Of a stretch of 64,000 nucleotides of DNA, positions 11,060 to 22,380 are shown piece after piece. The stretch comes from Cucumis sativus (Eukaryota > Streptophyta > Magnoliopsida > Cucurbitales > Cucurbitaceae), in NCBI RefSeq assembly GCF_000004075.3, contig NC_026655.2, positions 6,572,001-6,636,000 on the forward strand, given 5' to 3'. The stretch's first letter is position 1. Each line of letters starts with the position of its first letter. Made by a program: the position numbers and the translations under genes. The notes under the pieces are model-generated. The model ran no database searches, was not told where the DNA came from, and worked only from the letters and a program-made list of their open reading frames with translations.

Positions 11060-11620
11060 AGACTTCAAATTGGTGCATTATGTGTAAAAATAATAATGAG
11101 ACTTCTTACCACATGTTTCTTAATTGTCCCTCGGCACTATCTTTATGGAACAATATAAAAGCACGCACAGGATGGACAAACAACTTCAACTGTCTAAGAG
11201 ATCTTTGCAAACATATTTGCTCTATAAATACCAAATCTCAAACGGGTGTGATCCACTATAATCTCTTGGTCTCCACTATTTGGGTTACTTGGTTGAAAAG
11301 AAACACGAGACGACTCTTCAACAACAGCCACCTCACATCTATTAGCTTATGGGAGAACATTTGCAACCTCACCGGTCTTTGGTCATCAAACAACAAGCTA
11401 TTAAAAAATTATTCACCATCATCTATTGCTTTAAACATTAATGTTTTTTTTTGTTAGTTCTGTCTTCGGGCTTATCTCTCTAGCCCTTTTGTACTGATCA
11501 TGAACTTTGTATCCCATATGCTTTATAAAAAATATATTTGGAGATGATGAGGGTGTTAAAAGAGTGTCCATCTAGTGAGAATGTTTGAGTGCGCCTACTG
11601 ACCCTACAAGTATCCTTTTA
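11060..11620 (+). mobile_element. 5'-truncated LINE remnant (zf-RVT region and 3' end)
   Basis: The + strand frame reads CIMCKNNNETSYHMFLNC followed by LW, the Cys/His signature of the zf-RVT domain. It continues through WVTWLKRNTRRLFNN to a terminal NVFFC and a stop at about 11457. Then come GCTTATCTCTCTAGCCC and the GATGATGAGGGTG motif. The final 45 or so residues (LWENICNLTGLW... LNINVFF) align with the 3.0-3.8 kb copy. This copy is the best preserved of the family here, with one long open stretch of about 145 codons, but it lacks the reverse transcriptase core and the endonuclease. Confidence 0.7.
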
Positions 11621-11804
11621 AAAAAAAAAAAACATGCATGGTCTATAACTGATAGACCGTGCGTGTTGCAAATATATAGACTTTGAAAGATTTTGTTCTA
11701 TTTTCAATTTAAAAATGTTGCTATAGATACTAATATTTTGAATCTGATTGTTATATTAGCAACTGTTCTTTGTAGTTATGAATGACCAAAGTATTATAGG
11801 AAAT

Positions 11805-12010
11805 TCTTGACTTGGAACATTCAAATCATGGTTTCGGAGTTAACTTAAGTTAATCCTCAAGCTAAATAGACTAAATGGGAAGACTCAATGATATGGGTTT
11901 CCATAGACTAAATGGGAAGACTCAATGATATGGGTTTCCATCTCAAAAGTAATTGACAATGAGTGAAGTAGCTCATCTATTTTATAAGAATTGTGAGTTT
12001 TCATTCATTT
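11805..12010 (+). mobile_element. TRIM-like LTR fossil with an internal 37-bp duplication
   Basis: The words GATATGGGTTTCCATCTCAA and GTGAAGTAGCTCATCTATTT followed by TTATAAGAATTGTGAG match, from memory, a common plant small LTR element. Inside it, 11868-11904 and 11905-11941 are identical 37-base units in tandem. No coding sequence is present. It is broken and incomplete. Confidence 0.45.
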
Positions 12011-12019
12011 TTTGGATGT

Positions 12020-12335
12020 GACATACTTAACATCTCAACGGGTCAGACCTAGATCATGTAGGGAATTTCTCTTCTTTCTAGAGCCAACTGTGTTGAATAA
12101 TTCATTGAGTATGACTTGTTCATGGAAAGGAGAGCCTCGCCAAATTCAAACAGGCCGTCAGTTCAAACCCTTTGGCACAACCTCTCTACTTCTCTCAACT
12201 CAGTTGAGTCCGATCCTATAGCGTGGTTTAATTTTCGACTCAAACTTCATTCTTTCCTTGCTTTGATTGCCTACGACGAACTTTCTTAAAATCGTTTACT
12301 CGGACCAAGATGAACCCCATGTTTGGAATCTCATA
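12020..12335. other. Unidentified stretch with more even base composition
   Basis: About 300 bases with noticeably more G and C than their surroundings. The only frame is 69 codons from a non-ATG start. The texture resembles organelle-derived DNA or the inside of an old element, but no identity could be established from sequence alone. Confidence 0.25.
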
Positions 12336-12517
12336 TTATATTAATATTAACTTATTTATTACTACTAGATAATATATATATTTGTTAAATTTTCCAAAGA
12401 TTAAGAAACAAGTGGATTGATTTGGGATTAAAAACACACACTAATATTTAATTCCAAGTGGAGAGAAAAGAGCCAAATTGTTTCGTATGCATGTGTGAGT
12501 TGATCCCATATGATGCG

Positions 12518-12531
12518 TCTATATATAAGTT
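12518..12531 (+). promoter_or_regulatory. TATA box of ankyrin gene A
   Basis: CTATATATAAG lies about 140 bases before the ATG at 12669, a normal distance for a plant core promoter plus a leader of about 110 bases. Confidence 0.5.
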
Positions 12532-12668
12532 GTGAATAGCAGCTTAAAAGTCTCATTCCCTTCTCGATCGGCCTCAAACTATATTCATCGAAACTGATAA
12601 AACAGTGATTTGCAAAAAGCGTTTCCAAATTCCACCCCCCCAAAAAAAAAAAAAGAAACAGAATCAAC

Positions 12669-15600
12669 ATGAACCAGACGACGCAACGGTCTTCTGCAAA
12701 TCCGTCGGAAAGTAGAGTTGCAATTTCTGACAACCACCAGGTAGAGGAAGGTGTCTTGGTAGAACAGCCTAAGCCGGTGATTGATGACGACAAAAAGAAT
12801 TCATATCACAAGACGAGTTGTTGGGCTACAATTATAACTAAACTTCCCAGCTGCTGCTTCAATAGTAAGTGCTTTTTTTATTATTATTATTTGCAATTTA
12901 TTGAAAATGTTATTAATATTTTGAATCTAATTACTACCTTTTTCCAACCATTCTTTTTTCTTCTAGTTATATTCCTCTTGATAACTAAGGTCCCATTTGT
13001 TGAGTAGCCATTTTAATTTCTTTTGTTTTTGTTTTAAATTATGAAGATAAGTCATTTGTTTAAAAAACAAAAATAAGGAAATTAGTTACCAATTAATACA
13101 CTTGTTTTCTCAAAATTAATTTTAGAAAACAGAAAACAAATGGATTACTGAAAAAAAGCCTATGTTTTTATTATAAGTAATAATTTAAGGCCACTGTCAC
13201 TGCATGTTTACTATAAATATCTATGGTTGCTGTTGTGTTTTTTAATTAAATCTATAAACATTCATTTCACTTCCAAAATTTATTCTTATTATCTTTTTTT
13301 TTTTTTTGTTGTCACTAGTTAAAAAACCATATTTTGAAAGTTTTTTTTTTAAAAAAAACTCTGTGTAATGTTTCTTTTTATTTTTAGAATTTGATTAAAA
13401 ATTCAACCATGATATTTAAAAAGATAAAAAAAAGTATATTATCGTAAGAAAGGTAAAGAAAATAGACTTCATTTTGAAAACAAAAATACTATAGGCCATT
13501 AATTTTCGAATTGCTCTTACTTTGTGTTTGGAACATTAAAAGGTGTTTATAAGTTTATAAACTTTTCTATTAGGCAAACTATAGTTTTGTTTCAAAAAAA
13601 AATGTTTGAATTTAAAAAAAGTTGTAATATATCTTTAAACTATAAAAAAAAAATTAAATACCTTTATTGTTAATTTTTTATGAAAAACCATATTAAATAT
13701 TTATGAGTCCATTTAATTTCAAAACCAATTAATTAAAAATACTTATCTATCTGATCAAGTGTGTGAAGTCTATTAAACTTTCGAACGTGGGATTATCAAC
13801 ATGTCTCTTAAACGGATGTTTTTTGTTTCCAATTTCTTTTTATTGGACCAAATATTTGTTTGAGTTTATGAACTCTAACACCATATAGATAACATAGAAG
13901 GTTTTTTCAACTAGTTAGATAATATATAATTAAATTTAGCTTCACCCACCTACTCAACTTTTTAGGTTAATTGACACTTTAATCATATGTTACATAGAAA
14001 AGAGGTTGGTTGTGAAGCTCATGTATTCAAATTCCTACAGTTATACGGAAGGAATTGGTGCAAACTCCGCTATGCAGAGAAGCTACGAAGGAATTGGTGG
14101 AAACTCGGCTATGCGAAGCAGCTATGAAGGGCGATTGGAAGGCAGCAGAGAAATTGGTTCAGGAACATGAAAATATCAGCTTGTTGGATGTAATAAGCAA
14201 GGATAGAAAGGAAACAGCCCTCCACATTGCCACAAGATTCAACAACACTGCTTTTGTGAAGAAGCTGATGCCACAACTCACCGAAAATGACTTGGAAGCC
14301 AAAAATATTTATGGAAACACCCCCCTCTGCATTGCTGCTATGACAGGGGCTGCAGATATTGCAAAGTTGATGGTGGACAGGCATGAGGAATTAGTCCTCA
14401 AGCGTGGCTCAGGAAACGCACTCCCGCTTTTGATTGCTGCAAGATATAAACAATTCCACATGGTTTCTTATCTCCTTAAAGCCATGAATTCCCATATCAA
14501 AAAACTGAATGATACAGACAAAAAGGAGATTCTTTTTAGTGTCATCTCCTCCAATGATTACGGTTTGTTCAAAACTATCTAATTATACAACTGCAAATAT
14601 ATAGCCATCAGACTTAAAGTTATAATAAATACAACATTTAGATTCAATTTTGAGAGTCTATTAGGTGATTCATAATACATATATTGTAAAAAAAAAAAGT
14701 TCGCAATCATATAATACATATATTCATAATACTTAAAGTTTTTTTCTATGCAGATATAGCTTTGCTTATTCTAAAGGAGAACGACCATTTAGCATTGGAA
14801 CGGGACGACAATGACAATACGCCCTTGCATATAATGGCTAAAAAATCTAATGGCACAATTGGCACAAAAAATAAACTGACGGATTGGCAATCATCCATAA
14901 ACAAATGTTAGTGTCCTTTTCTTCAATTAACATCATCATATAATTTAGAAATATTTGTAGTTTAATAATTTCGATTCCCATGTTTAGGTTGCAAGCATAT
15001 ATACAGGAACGAAATAATGCAAATAAATGCCTATGAAGTGGTTAAACAAATGTGGAATGCTGTTCAAAATAAGATTCGAGAAGATCCTGCAAGCAAGAAC
15101 CAGTTGCTTTCACATCCCTCAAGCATGTTACATGATGCTGCAAGGGGTGGAAATGTTGAATTTTTGAGAATTTTACTCTATGAAAATCCCGAGCTTCTAC
15201 GGATGATTGATGACGGCTGTAAGACGAGCATTCTTAATGTAGCTGTCGAGAATAGGCAACGTGACGTATTCAATTTAATTTATGATATGGATCTGTTTAA
15301 CTCAGATGACTTATTGTATTATTTCAATGAGGATAATACAAGCTTGCAGAAATTAGTTACCGAAAAGCCAAGTGTAAGTCACCTTAATCAGGTCGAAGGA
15401 GCAGTATTTCAAATGCATCAAGAGTTTCTATGGTTTAAGGTACTTTTAATTTTCCACAAAATAACTCTAAACCACCGATTAATTATATATTACTATCAAG
15501 TTTAAACTTTGTGAAGCAATTATTTAAAAGTTTAAATTTTTTTAACATATTTTGTTTAATTTATAAGCATGTTTAGAAAGAACGACAAAAAAAATGCATG

Positions 15601-16574
15601 AAAATAAATACTCCATTTAGCTAAAATGGAGTTGTCTATCGACAAATATATGACCAAAACAAGTATTTTTCTCAAAACTAAGCACATCAAAAGCTAAGTC
15701 ATTTAGAGCATCTAATTTTTTCCTTTTAAAATAAATGTACAAAAGATAGGATAAAATCAACCGGTGCACTAGACATTTCAACTAATTTGACACAGTTGAT
15801 ATATCCAATTAAAGCATCTAGTTGATCTTAATGCGCGAATGGCATCCGTACTAAAAAATATATTCATTCATATCATGTTACATTTAAAATAATTTTTTAG
15901 CAGGGTCTTATATTTTTCAATGTATGTGTTTGAAGGAAATGGAAGACATAGTTGAGCGCATACCGACCAGAAAAGACACAAGGACGGAAACACGAAAATT
16001 ATTCATAGAAGAACACAAACAACTTATGAAAGAAGCAGAAGAATGGGTGAAGAGTACAGCAAATTCATGCCTGTTGGTTGCAACTTTGATAGCCACTGTA
16101 GCTTTCACTGCAGCCTTCACAGTACCAGGCGGCAACAATGGCAACAATGGCGTTCCCTTGTTTCTTCATCACAAATGGTTCACTGTGTTTGTGATATCAG
16201 ATTCAATAGCTTTGATCTCATCTTCAACTGCAATTCTACTGTTCATGTCAATCCTGACTTCTCGATTCGCCAAAAGAGATTTTTTGTTTTGGTTGCCATT
16301 GCAGTTGGTGCTTGGTCTTGGATTTCTCTTCCTTTCTGTGCTGGGAATGGTGTTGGCTTTCAGTTCTTGCTTGTTCTTGCACTTTGAGAAAAACATTTCT
16401 TGGATTCCATTGCTGAGTATTTGGATGACTATTGTTCCCATTTCTTGGTTTTGTATGTTGCAATGGAAACTTTGGGCTGATGGTTTAGTAGCATTACATG
16501 CCACTGGGATGTCTTTCTTATTAAAGGGTAGGAAGAAAAAATTGTTCTGTTTCTCAATGTCAAATATTTGTTAA
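12669..16574 (+). CDS. Ankyrin-repeat PGG-domain membrane protein A (ACD6/ITN1-like, 653 aa)
   Basis: Five exons: 12669-12864, 14041-14562, 14754-14906, 14988-15439 and 15936-16574. All junctions are GT-AG and phases agree, giving 653 residues. Exon 1 is a polar N-terminus. Exons 2-4 carry ankyrin repeats (for example KETALHIATRFNNTAFVKKL, NIYGNTPLCIAAMTGAADIA, DNTPLHIMAKK). Exon 5 has the PGG domain: EAEEWVKSTANSCLLVATLI, then the Pro-Gly-Gly at about residues 505-507 and four hydrophobic segments. Proteins of this type (ACD6, ITN1) sit at the plasma membrane or ER and act in salicylate-linked defence, cell death and salt response; that role is family knowledge, not visible here. Exon 2 begins with an extra near-duplicate block, KELVQTPLCREAT followed by KELVETRLCEAA, absent from paralogue B. 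Intron 1 (1.18 kb) is the longest. Confidence 0.85.
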
Positions 16575-17095
16575 TTTTACCTAAGTTAATTTATTTAGTT
16601 AATGTTAGTAGTATTTATTTAGGGTAATGCCGCATATAAGTAGAAGAGAAGAGGCCTAATTAATTACTTTAGTGGAATGATTAAGGAGAATGTTTGAAGG
16701 TTGGTGTTGGTGGGCTAGGCTTTTTCTTTAATTACCCATACATAAATAAGATGTGTATGGTTTTCACTTCACAACTCAATTGAAGCCCTTCCATCTTTTG
16801 TGTTCTTCTCTCAATTTTTTACACCTCCTCCTCTGTGTGTTTGGCTTTGTTGATTCCAACGTCTCTCTTTAATTAACTGCCAAGTCAAGTTTAGCTTAAA
16901 ATCTTTTTTTTTTTTTATAGAGGTGAGAGGTTCAAATTACCCATCACCGTTGTTACATTGTACTAAAAACCGCTTCTTAATTATCTATTTTAGCCCTAAT
17001 AATAAAAGAACAATTATTGTAAATAGCAAAATTTAAAAAAAAAAAAACATTTACAAAATATAGTAAAATGTCATATTTGATCTGTAAAATTACAA
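16575..17095. other. 3' flank of ankyrin gene A, no gene seen
   Basis: Includes the likely 3' untranslated region, then AT-rich DNA. A segment at 16740-16880 is C/T-rich like a 5' leader, but no following frame was found. Confidence 0.4.
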
Positions 17096-17099
17096 ATAC

Positions 17100-17275
17100 T
17101 AATAAACCTATATCAATGTCTATAATATCTATCAATGCACTAATAGACACTAATACATAGATACCAATACATAGACACTGATAGAAGTGTATCAATATAA
17201 TACTACATAGACATTGATAGAAGTGTATCAAATACGACATAGACACTGATAGAAGTGTAATCAGTATCTATCAAA
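17100..17275. repeat. Minisatellite of a GACACTGATAGAAGTGTATC-type unit
   Basis: Three close copies of CATAGACAYTGATAGAAGTG begin at about 17172, 17208 and 17240, spaced 32-36 bases, with more degenerate copies to the left. Related TATCAATGATAGACT-like words occur at 10960-11035 and around 47750-47800, so the unit is dispersed in the window. Confidence 0.55.
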
Positions 17276-17279
17276 AATA

Positions 17280-18520
17280 TATTTTAGTTTATTATGCTAT
17301 ATTATTTTTATTGGTGTTTTCAAATATTTGAAAGCACCATAAAAATAATTTATACACCTGAAATCAATGCCTCAAATATTTAGCTTTTCCCCAACATTGA
17401 GATAGAGAAAGAGAACCAAACAGATAATTCATCTGTTTGTATTGGCTTATCATTATTCATGGAGACAAAAAGAGACAAATACAGAGAGTTCAAGTGTGTA
17501 TGTGTGCATAAAGCACTAGATAGGGTTGAGATTTAGGGCACATCAAACCAATATATATACAACCACTCCTGAATATTTTTCATGAATAGAAATGATGGTG
17601 TTCATTTGTACGTGCAAAATGTCAATTGCAAAATGTCAACCATGAAATATATAATCATGTTCTCACAAGTAATTCCCACAAAATAATTTTTCCTAGTTAC
17701 TTGGGTTGAGGTTTCTTCAGACATGTACACGATGGAAGAAGTGAGATGAGATCGAAGCTTCAAGTATAAGAATGCAAAGCACTCTCTCACCCTTGTTTCT
17801 TGCAATAAAACTCCCAAAATTAAATATAGTAACAAACATTAGCTATTCTTTGGTTAACTCTTCTCCGATGAAATTTAGTTTATTATCCCATTGTAAATAC
17901 TAGCTCTGAGAATCTGTACATACTCTACTCTTAAGTTAAAACCTATTACATTGAAAAATGTGAGACCAGCCAAAGAAGAAGTTTCCTCCTCCCTAGGCTT
18001 ACTGCACTGTTGTCCATGGTAAGAAAGGTACTTCAAAAAGAAAATGTCCAAGGTATGCAAATTTCATCAATGAAAAGTTCACAATGTTTAAAGTAGAGCA
18101 AAATAACCATTTGTAGTCCTTAAAGTTGGGTCGTTCCTAGTCCTTACAACAAAAACGCTACGACAATACATGTATGACAATTTGTAGTCCTTAAAGTTGA
18201 ACAGTTTGACATATCCTTGAGGGACCAAAGAAACGTAGTTAGAAAAACTTAATAAGAATGAGAATAAATACAAGTAAGGAGGGTGGTATTGTCCCAAATT
18301 TCCACAACTCTTCTCAAACCTTCAAAATTCTATGGAAACTCATCAAAAAACAATAGAGCTTTAGGTAAACTTTTGAAATTGGAAACTTACCATGGCTCTA
18401 TTCGGTGCAAGTCCACATACTTTACGTTTTTTTACCTTTGAGTTAAACAAACAATAGAGTTTTAGGTAGACTTTTGAAATTGGAAACTCATCAACCTAGC
18501 CATATAAAGATCAAATTTGC
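17280..18520. other. Intergenic, nothing certain
   Basis: Some stretches (17690-17990) have mixed composition and short frames but no recognisable product. The words TGTAGTCCTTAAAGTTG occur twice (about 18112 and 18182), as do TTTAGGTA-ACTTTTGAAATTGGAAACT words (about 18360 and 18459), indicating local duplication. Confidence 0.35.
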
Positions 18521-18529
18521 TTTAACAAA

Positions 18530-18698
18530 ACGTACATTGAACTCCTTCCAACCCTATTAAAAAAAAAAAAAACAAATAATTCTAACACTTTAACAAATTT
18601 CTAGTACATATTATGCATCTCAATTGATCACAACAAAATAAGATTGAACATAAATACCCATAAGTACCTTTTCAATATTGCATCTTCATAAAACTTAC
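18530..18698 (+). repeat. Direct repeat, copy 1 (about 165 bp)
   Basis: Matches 20067-20234 over its length: ACGTAC start, CCTTCCAACCCTAT, an A-run, then CACTTTAACAAATTTCTAGT and CTCAATTGATCACAACAAAA. The two copies are 1.54 kb apart in the same orientation and differ by scattered substitutions and short indels. Confidence 0.65.
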
Positions 18699-18726
18699 AA
18701 GGGTGAGCATATAAATTCTACCACCA
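18690..18726 (+). repeat. Left arm of an imperfect inverted repeat
   Basis: GGTGAGCATATAAATTCTAC with its flanks is the reverse complement, with few mismatches, of 19408-19444 (GTTAGAATTTATATGCTCGC). The arms are about 36 bases and the spacer about 680 bases. Confidence 0.5.
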
Positions 18727-19407
18727 ATACTTATCTAGAAAGTCTAGTAGAGCAGATAACTAAATAAGATTTGAATTTGTAGCTAAATTTAAAACACGAA
18801 AACTATAGTCTCTACAATACAATAGCAATAGCAAAATTATCAACATAGTGCAGCAAGTATCTCTGATATAATTAAATTAAGCATGTCTTGCTAATACAGT
18901 AATACTAAATATGGAAAATATCTAGAATCTCATAGCATACAACACTAAATTTTATACGTTGTAAACAAAAGGACATGGTGTCTTCATGAGAATAAACTAG
19001 AGTAACAGTGCCTCATGTAAAATTATATATGAAAACCTCACATACCAGACAAATATATCCTTGATAGAAATAGAAATTAGAAACTAAAAAATGTTGTTTA
19101 AATCCAAGTTATAAATGAAAACTAATGAATTCCACAACTAATAACAATATAAAAAGGCTTAACTAGATACAAATAAGTTCTGTCTGTAGTCTAACTCTAA
19201 AACAACAAATATTCATCATTACCTCTGAATATCTCTGCAGCTGGTACAACATTCAAAAATGTTTCAATAGCTCCCAACACATAACTGAACCACCAAATTG
19301 AGGACAAGGCAGAAGTTAAGATACACAGAAGTAGTACATTTTGACTTAAAAAAATAAAACACAACAAAAACGCTGTTGGACAATGAAAGAATGATAAGAC
19401 AAAAACT

Positions 19408-19444
19408 TGGTGGTTAGAATTTATATGCTCGCCTTTGTAAAAAC
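19408..19444 (-). repeat. Right arm of an imperfect inverted repeat
   Basis: Partner of 18690-18726. Together they could form a long-stemmed foldback, or mark two inversely oriented copies of a short element. Confidence 0.5.
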
Positions 19445-20066
19445 TTGTTAATTCAACCCTTTCTTCTTGAAGGTGAAGACAATACTAAAGAAATGATGAT
19501 GAACCTAACCTAAATTAAATGCCCCAAACTAAAAACGATATGGTTATAATGGGGGCTAATTCTGAATCTTTTCAAATCCCTTCCCTTCACTCTTCTTTAC
19601 TAATACAAAGAGTTTATAATATCTTAATCTACTGTTGATCATTAAACAAACTTCATTTTAATAATAATAAAAAAATACGATGAGATACCAAATAGCAAAA
19701 ATGAATGAAATGAGATTCATTATTCACTTAGTTTAACTTGAAGAAGTAAAATATAACAAGATATATATATACACACCTTATATAGGACATTATGTAATGG
19801 GACAATGAAGAATAAGTTCAATAAACTTTAATGTACCACAATCTACCATAAACTTGAGTTCACTCAAAACCTTTAAGAAAATGGACAAATAGAAATATAA
19901 TCAAGCAAACATAATCATTTTGCTAGGTACATGCAAGATAAGCTATTCCACACCAACATATATAATCAGTTATACAAATGAAATCTTTGAGTTTCACAAG
20001 CTAAACTCAATTTAAACTTTGAACTAACAAGTCCAAACAATTTTCATTGTAATTCAATAGTTAAAA

Positions 20067-20234
20067 ACGTACCTTGGAGCCCTTCCAACCCTATAAAAAA
20101 AACATAAAAGTCTAGCACTTTAACAAATTTCTAGTGCATATTATGAATCTCAATTGATCACAACAAAATAAGATTGAACATAAATACTCATAAGTAATAC
20201 CTTTTCAATGTTGCATAATCATAAAAATTCAACA
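20067..20234 (+). repeat. Direct repeat, copy 2 (about 165 bp)
   Basis: Partner of 18530-18698. The 1.54 kb between the copies contains no recognised gene. Confidence 0.65.
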
Positions 20235-20360
20235 AGCATTGTCACTCTCTCGAGGATTCTTCAAGCCCTAAGTATGAAAAAATGTTCAATGATTAAATCG
20301 TACTCCATTTACATGACAATTTGACAAAGTTGAGTTGATAACTCTCATAAAGCCCTTAAT

Positions 20361-20381
20361 CCCCCCCCCCCCCCCCCCCCC
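20361..20381 (+). repeat. Homopolymer run of 21 cytosines
   Basis: A pure C run in an otherwise AT-rich region. Such runs are rare in plant DNA and error-prone in sequencing, so the exact length is uncertain. Confidence 0.8.
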
Positions 20382-20384
20382 AAT

Positions 20385-21600
20385 TTCCAACACTATTGTT
20401 GGAAAGGAACAACAAGATCTTTCAAAGTAAGGAAAGAACTACTATGGAGATTTTGGATGATATTAATTCAAGCAAACGTTGATATACTACTAATATACCA
20501 TACTAATTAGACTAAAACACTTTCAACGAGACTAGAATTATACAAAATATACTTTAAACCACAATAGTTGAATATGTATTTTGGTAGGTTGAACAAATAA
20601 CGACAACGTCCTTGAAGTAAGAGAACTTTATGCTAATCCTCAATTCAATCAATTATTCAAAATGTCATAAGGTAGTCATAGGAAGAAAATATAGTTTAAA
20701 AACGTTGATAAAAAGTAGAGGTAAAAAAAGTGTATAGGCTTAAGTTTCAAAAACTTAAAGCCAAAAACCAAATAGATAACATACAGAAATTCTCTTGGAA
20801 AGTGTATAGGCTTAAGTTTCAACATACACATTCATACCTTTCCAATGTGTATAACATACATCGCGGTTTATGTTTCAAGCAGAGGGTGTATTTCGACATT
20901 TTCAAATTTATTCCTCTTGGAAAGATCTAGCATGGTAAGTGGCAAATAAAATTCTACCCTACAAAATAAATCTTAATTCACCATCATTTTTTTGTCTTTT
21001 CTTTCAATATAGAGCATGTAGTAATTTTTGTTGCTACTATCCTTATTGTAAGAAAGTGAGAAAGAACATACCTATAATTATCAATAATCAATTCCCTCTA
21101 TCCTTCAATCAAAGCAACTCAATAGCAACCATAAACAAAATATCAATAGAAAAATAAAAAGTACTCAAATTTACTTAGAAAATGCATAGACAAACAAAAA
21201 CACCCTACACACCATCAAAGTTTAAAATCTCACATTTCATTTTTCATTCTCTTTTTCTCAAAGCTTCAGCCCATAGCCATGACATCTCTCTTGGCCTTGA
21301 TTTCCTAATTCGAACGAACAAAAATCAATCAAAAATCAACCAAATGCTTCATTGAGGCATTTCATCAAACACATTGTAAGCTACCAAAATGTTTCATCAC
21401 ATAGCCAACCATAAAGAAAAAATGTAGATTCAAATTAGAAAAATGATTGTAAACAACAATATTGAATAGGATGGTAGACAAAACAAACACATATCTCATA
21501 TAAAAGCAAAACTATGAGGGATGTTTTTCATAAAAAGAACCATCAATATATCACATTGTGGGTAAAATGAAAGCATTTGAAGTTAATATACTGTATAAAT
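20385..21600. other. Intergenic, no gene seen
   Basis: AT-rich, with the words GTGTATAGGCTTAAGTTTC repeated at about 20731 and 20801. Short frames here are rich in Lys/Asn or Phe and look random. Confidence 0.4.
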
Positions 21601-21609
21601 ACAAACAAT

Positions 21610-22139
21610 AGAAATAATGGTTGAGATTCACCAGTGAGTTCAGCGGTGCAAGGGGTGTTGGGTGGTTGCATCGGCTGAAGGAGAGAAATAGAGGGATTTT
21701 GCGCGTTGTTGACCATAAGTCTAGTCTTTTTCGGCGTGCGTAAGAGAGGGAGAGAGATGGTTAGCGGAAGGGAGGAAAAATCGAAGAGGGGCGACGTGTG
21801 GATCTTCCACAGACAAGAAGAAGAGAAGAAGAAGAAGGTAGAGAAAGAGTTTTGGAGATGTTTTATTTTAATAAATAAATTATTTAATGTTTTTAGAATT
21901 AGTAAAAAATCTGATTTTAATAATTTTTTTATTTAAAATAAATTTTATTTTAATAAATTAAATAAAATATTTTTTGTATCATTTATGACACCAAATAACT
22001 ATCGCGAAAAGTAAAATTCGAAAAATTTCGTCTTTTTCCGCCAAAAACGCGGTTTTTTAGCTTTTGTGATAGTTTTTTCTTTTCTCCTCTCAATTTAGGA
22101 TGTATACAACTGTCATAGTAGACCACTTTTCTACTAGTG
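21610..22139 (-). mobile_element. One end of a CACTA-type DNA transposon
   Basis: Read on the - strand, the element would begin at 22139 with CACTAGTAGAAAAGTGG, a classic plant CACTA terminal sequence. Inside it are CTATGACAG, CTATCACAAAAGC and CTATCGC-like near-repeats. These resemble the subterminal repeats that CACTA transposases bind. A purine-rich segment at 21610-21860 may be the leader of an internal transcript. The opposite end (a + strand CACTAGTAG) was not found to the left, so the element is either truncated or its far end has diverged. No transposase coding sequence was recognised. Confidence 0.5.
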
Positions 22140-22380
22140 GGGACACTAATTTGGAAACCACTTTCGCAAAATCTCTTTGACGACGGAGCTTTTAATTTAA
22201 TACATCATGTAATATATAGCAAAAAGTCACCTTTCCTCCTAATTAGGAGTCACTATGATCCCAAATAAATGATACTAATAATGTGCATTAGCAAATTAAA
22301 ATCGAGAATCATTCAAACTACATAAATAAATAAACATGCAGATATAATTAATTTTTAAATATAAACATTAATTTGTTACA

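Noticed and set aside
16043-16504. Overlapping frames in the last exon of ankyrin gene A and the matching region of gene B (22468-22680, 22787-23107)
   Set aside because: Out-of-frame or antisense shadows of the PGG-domain exons.
21706-21936. 76-codon Lys/Glu/Arg-rich frame
   Set aside because: Low-complexity GA-rich sequence near the CACTA end; no domain and no codon pattern typical of the other genes.
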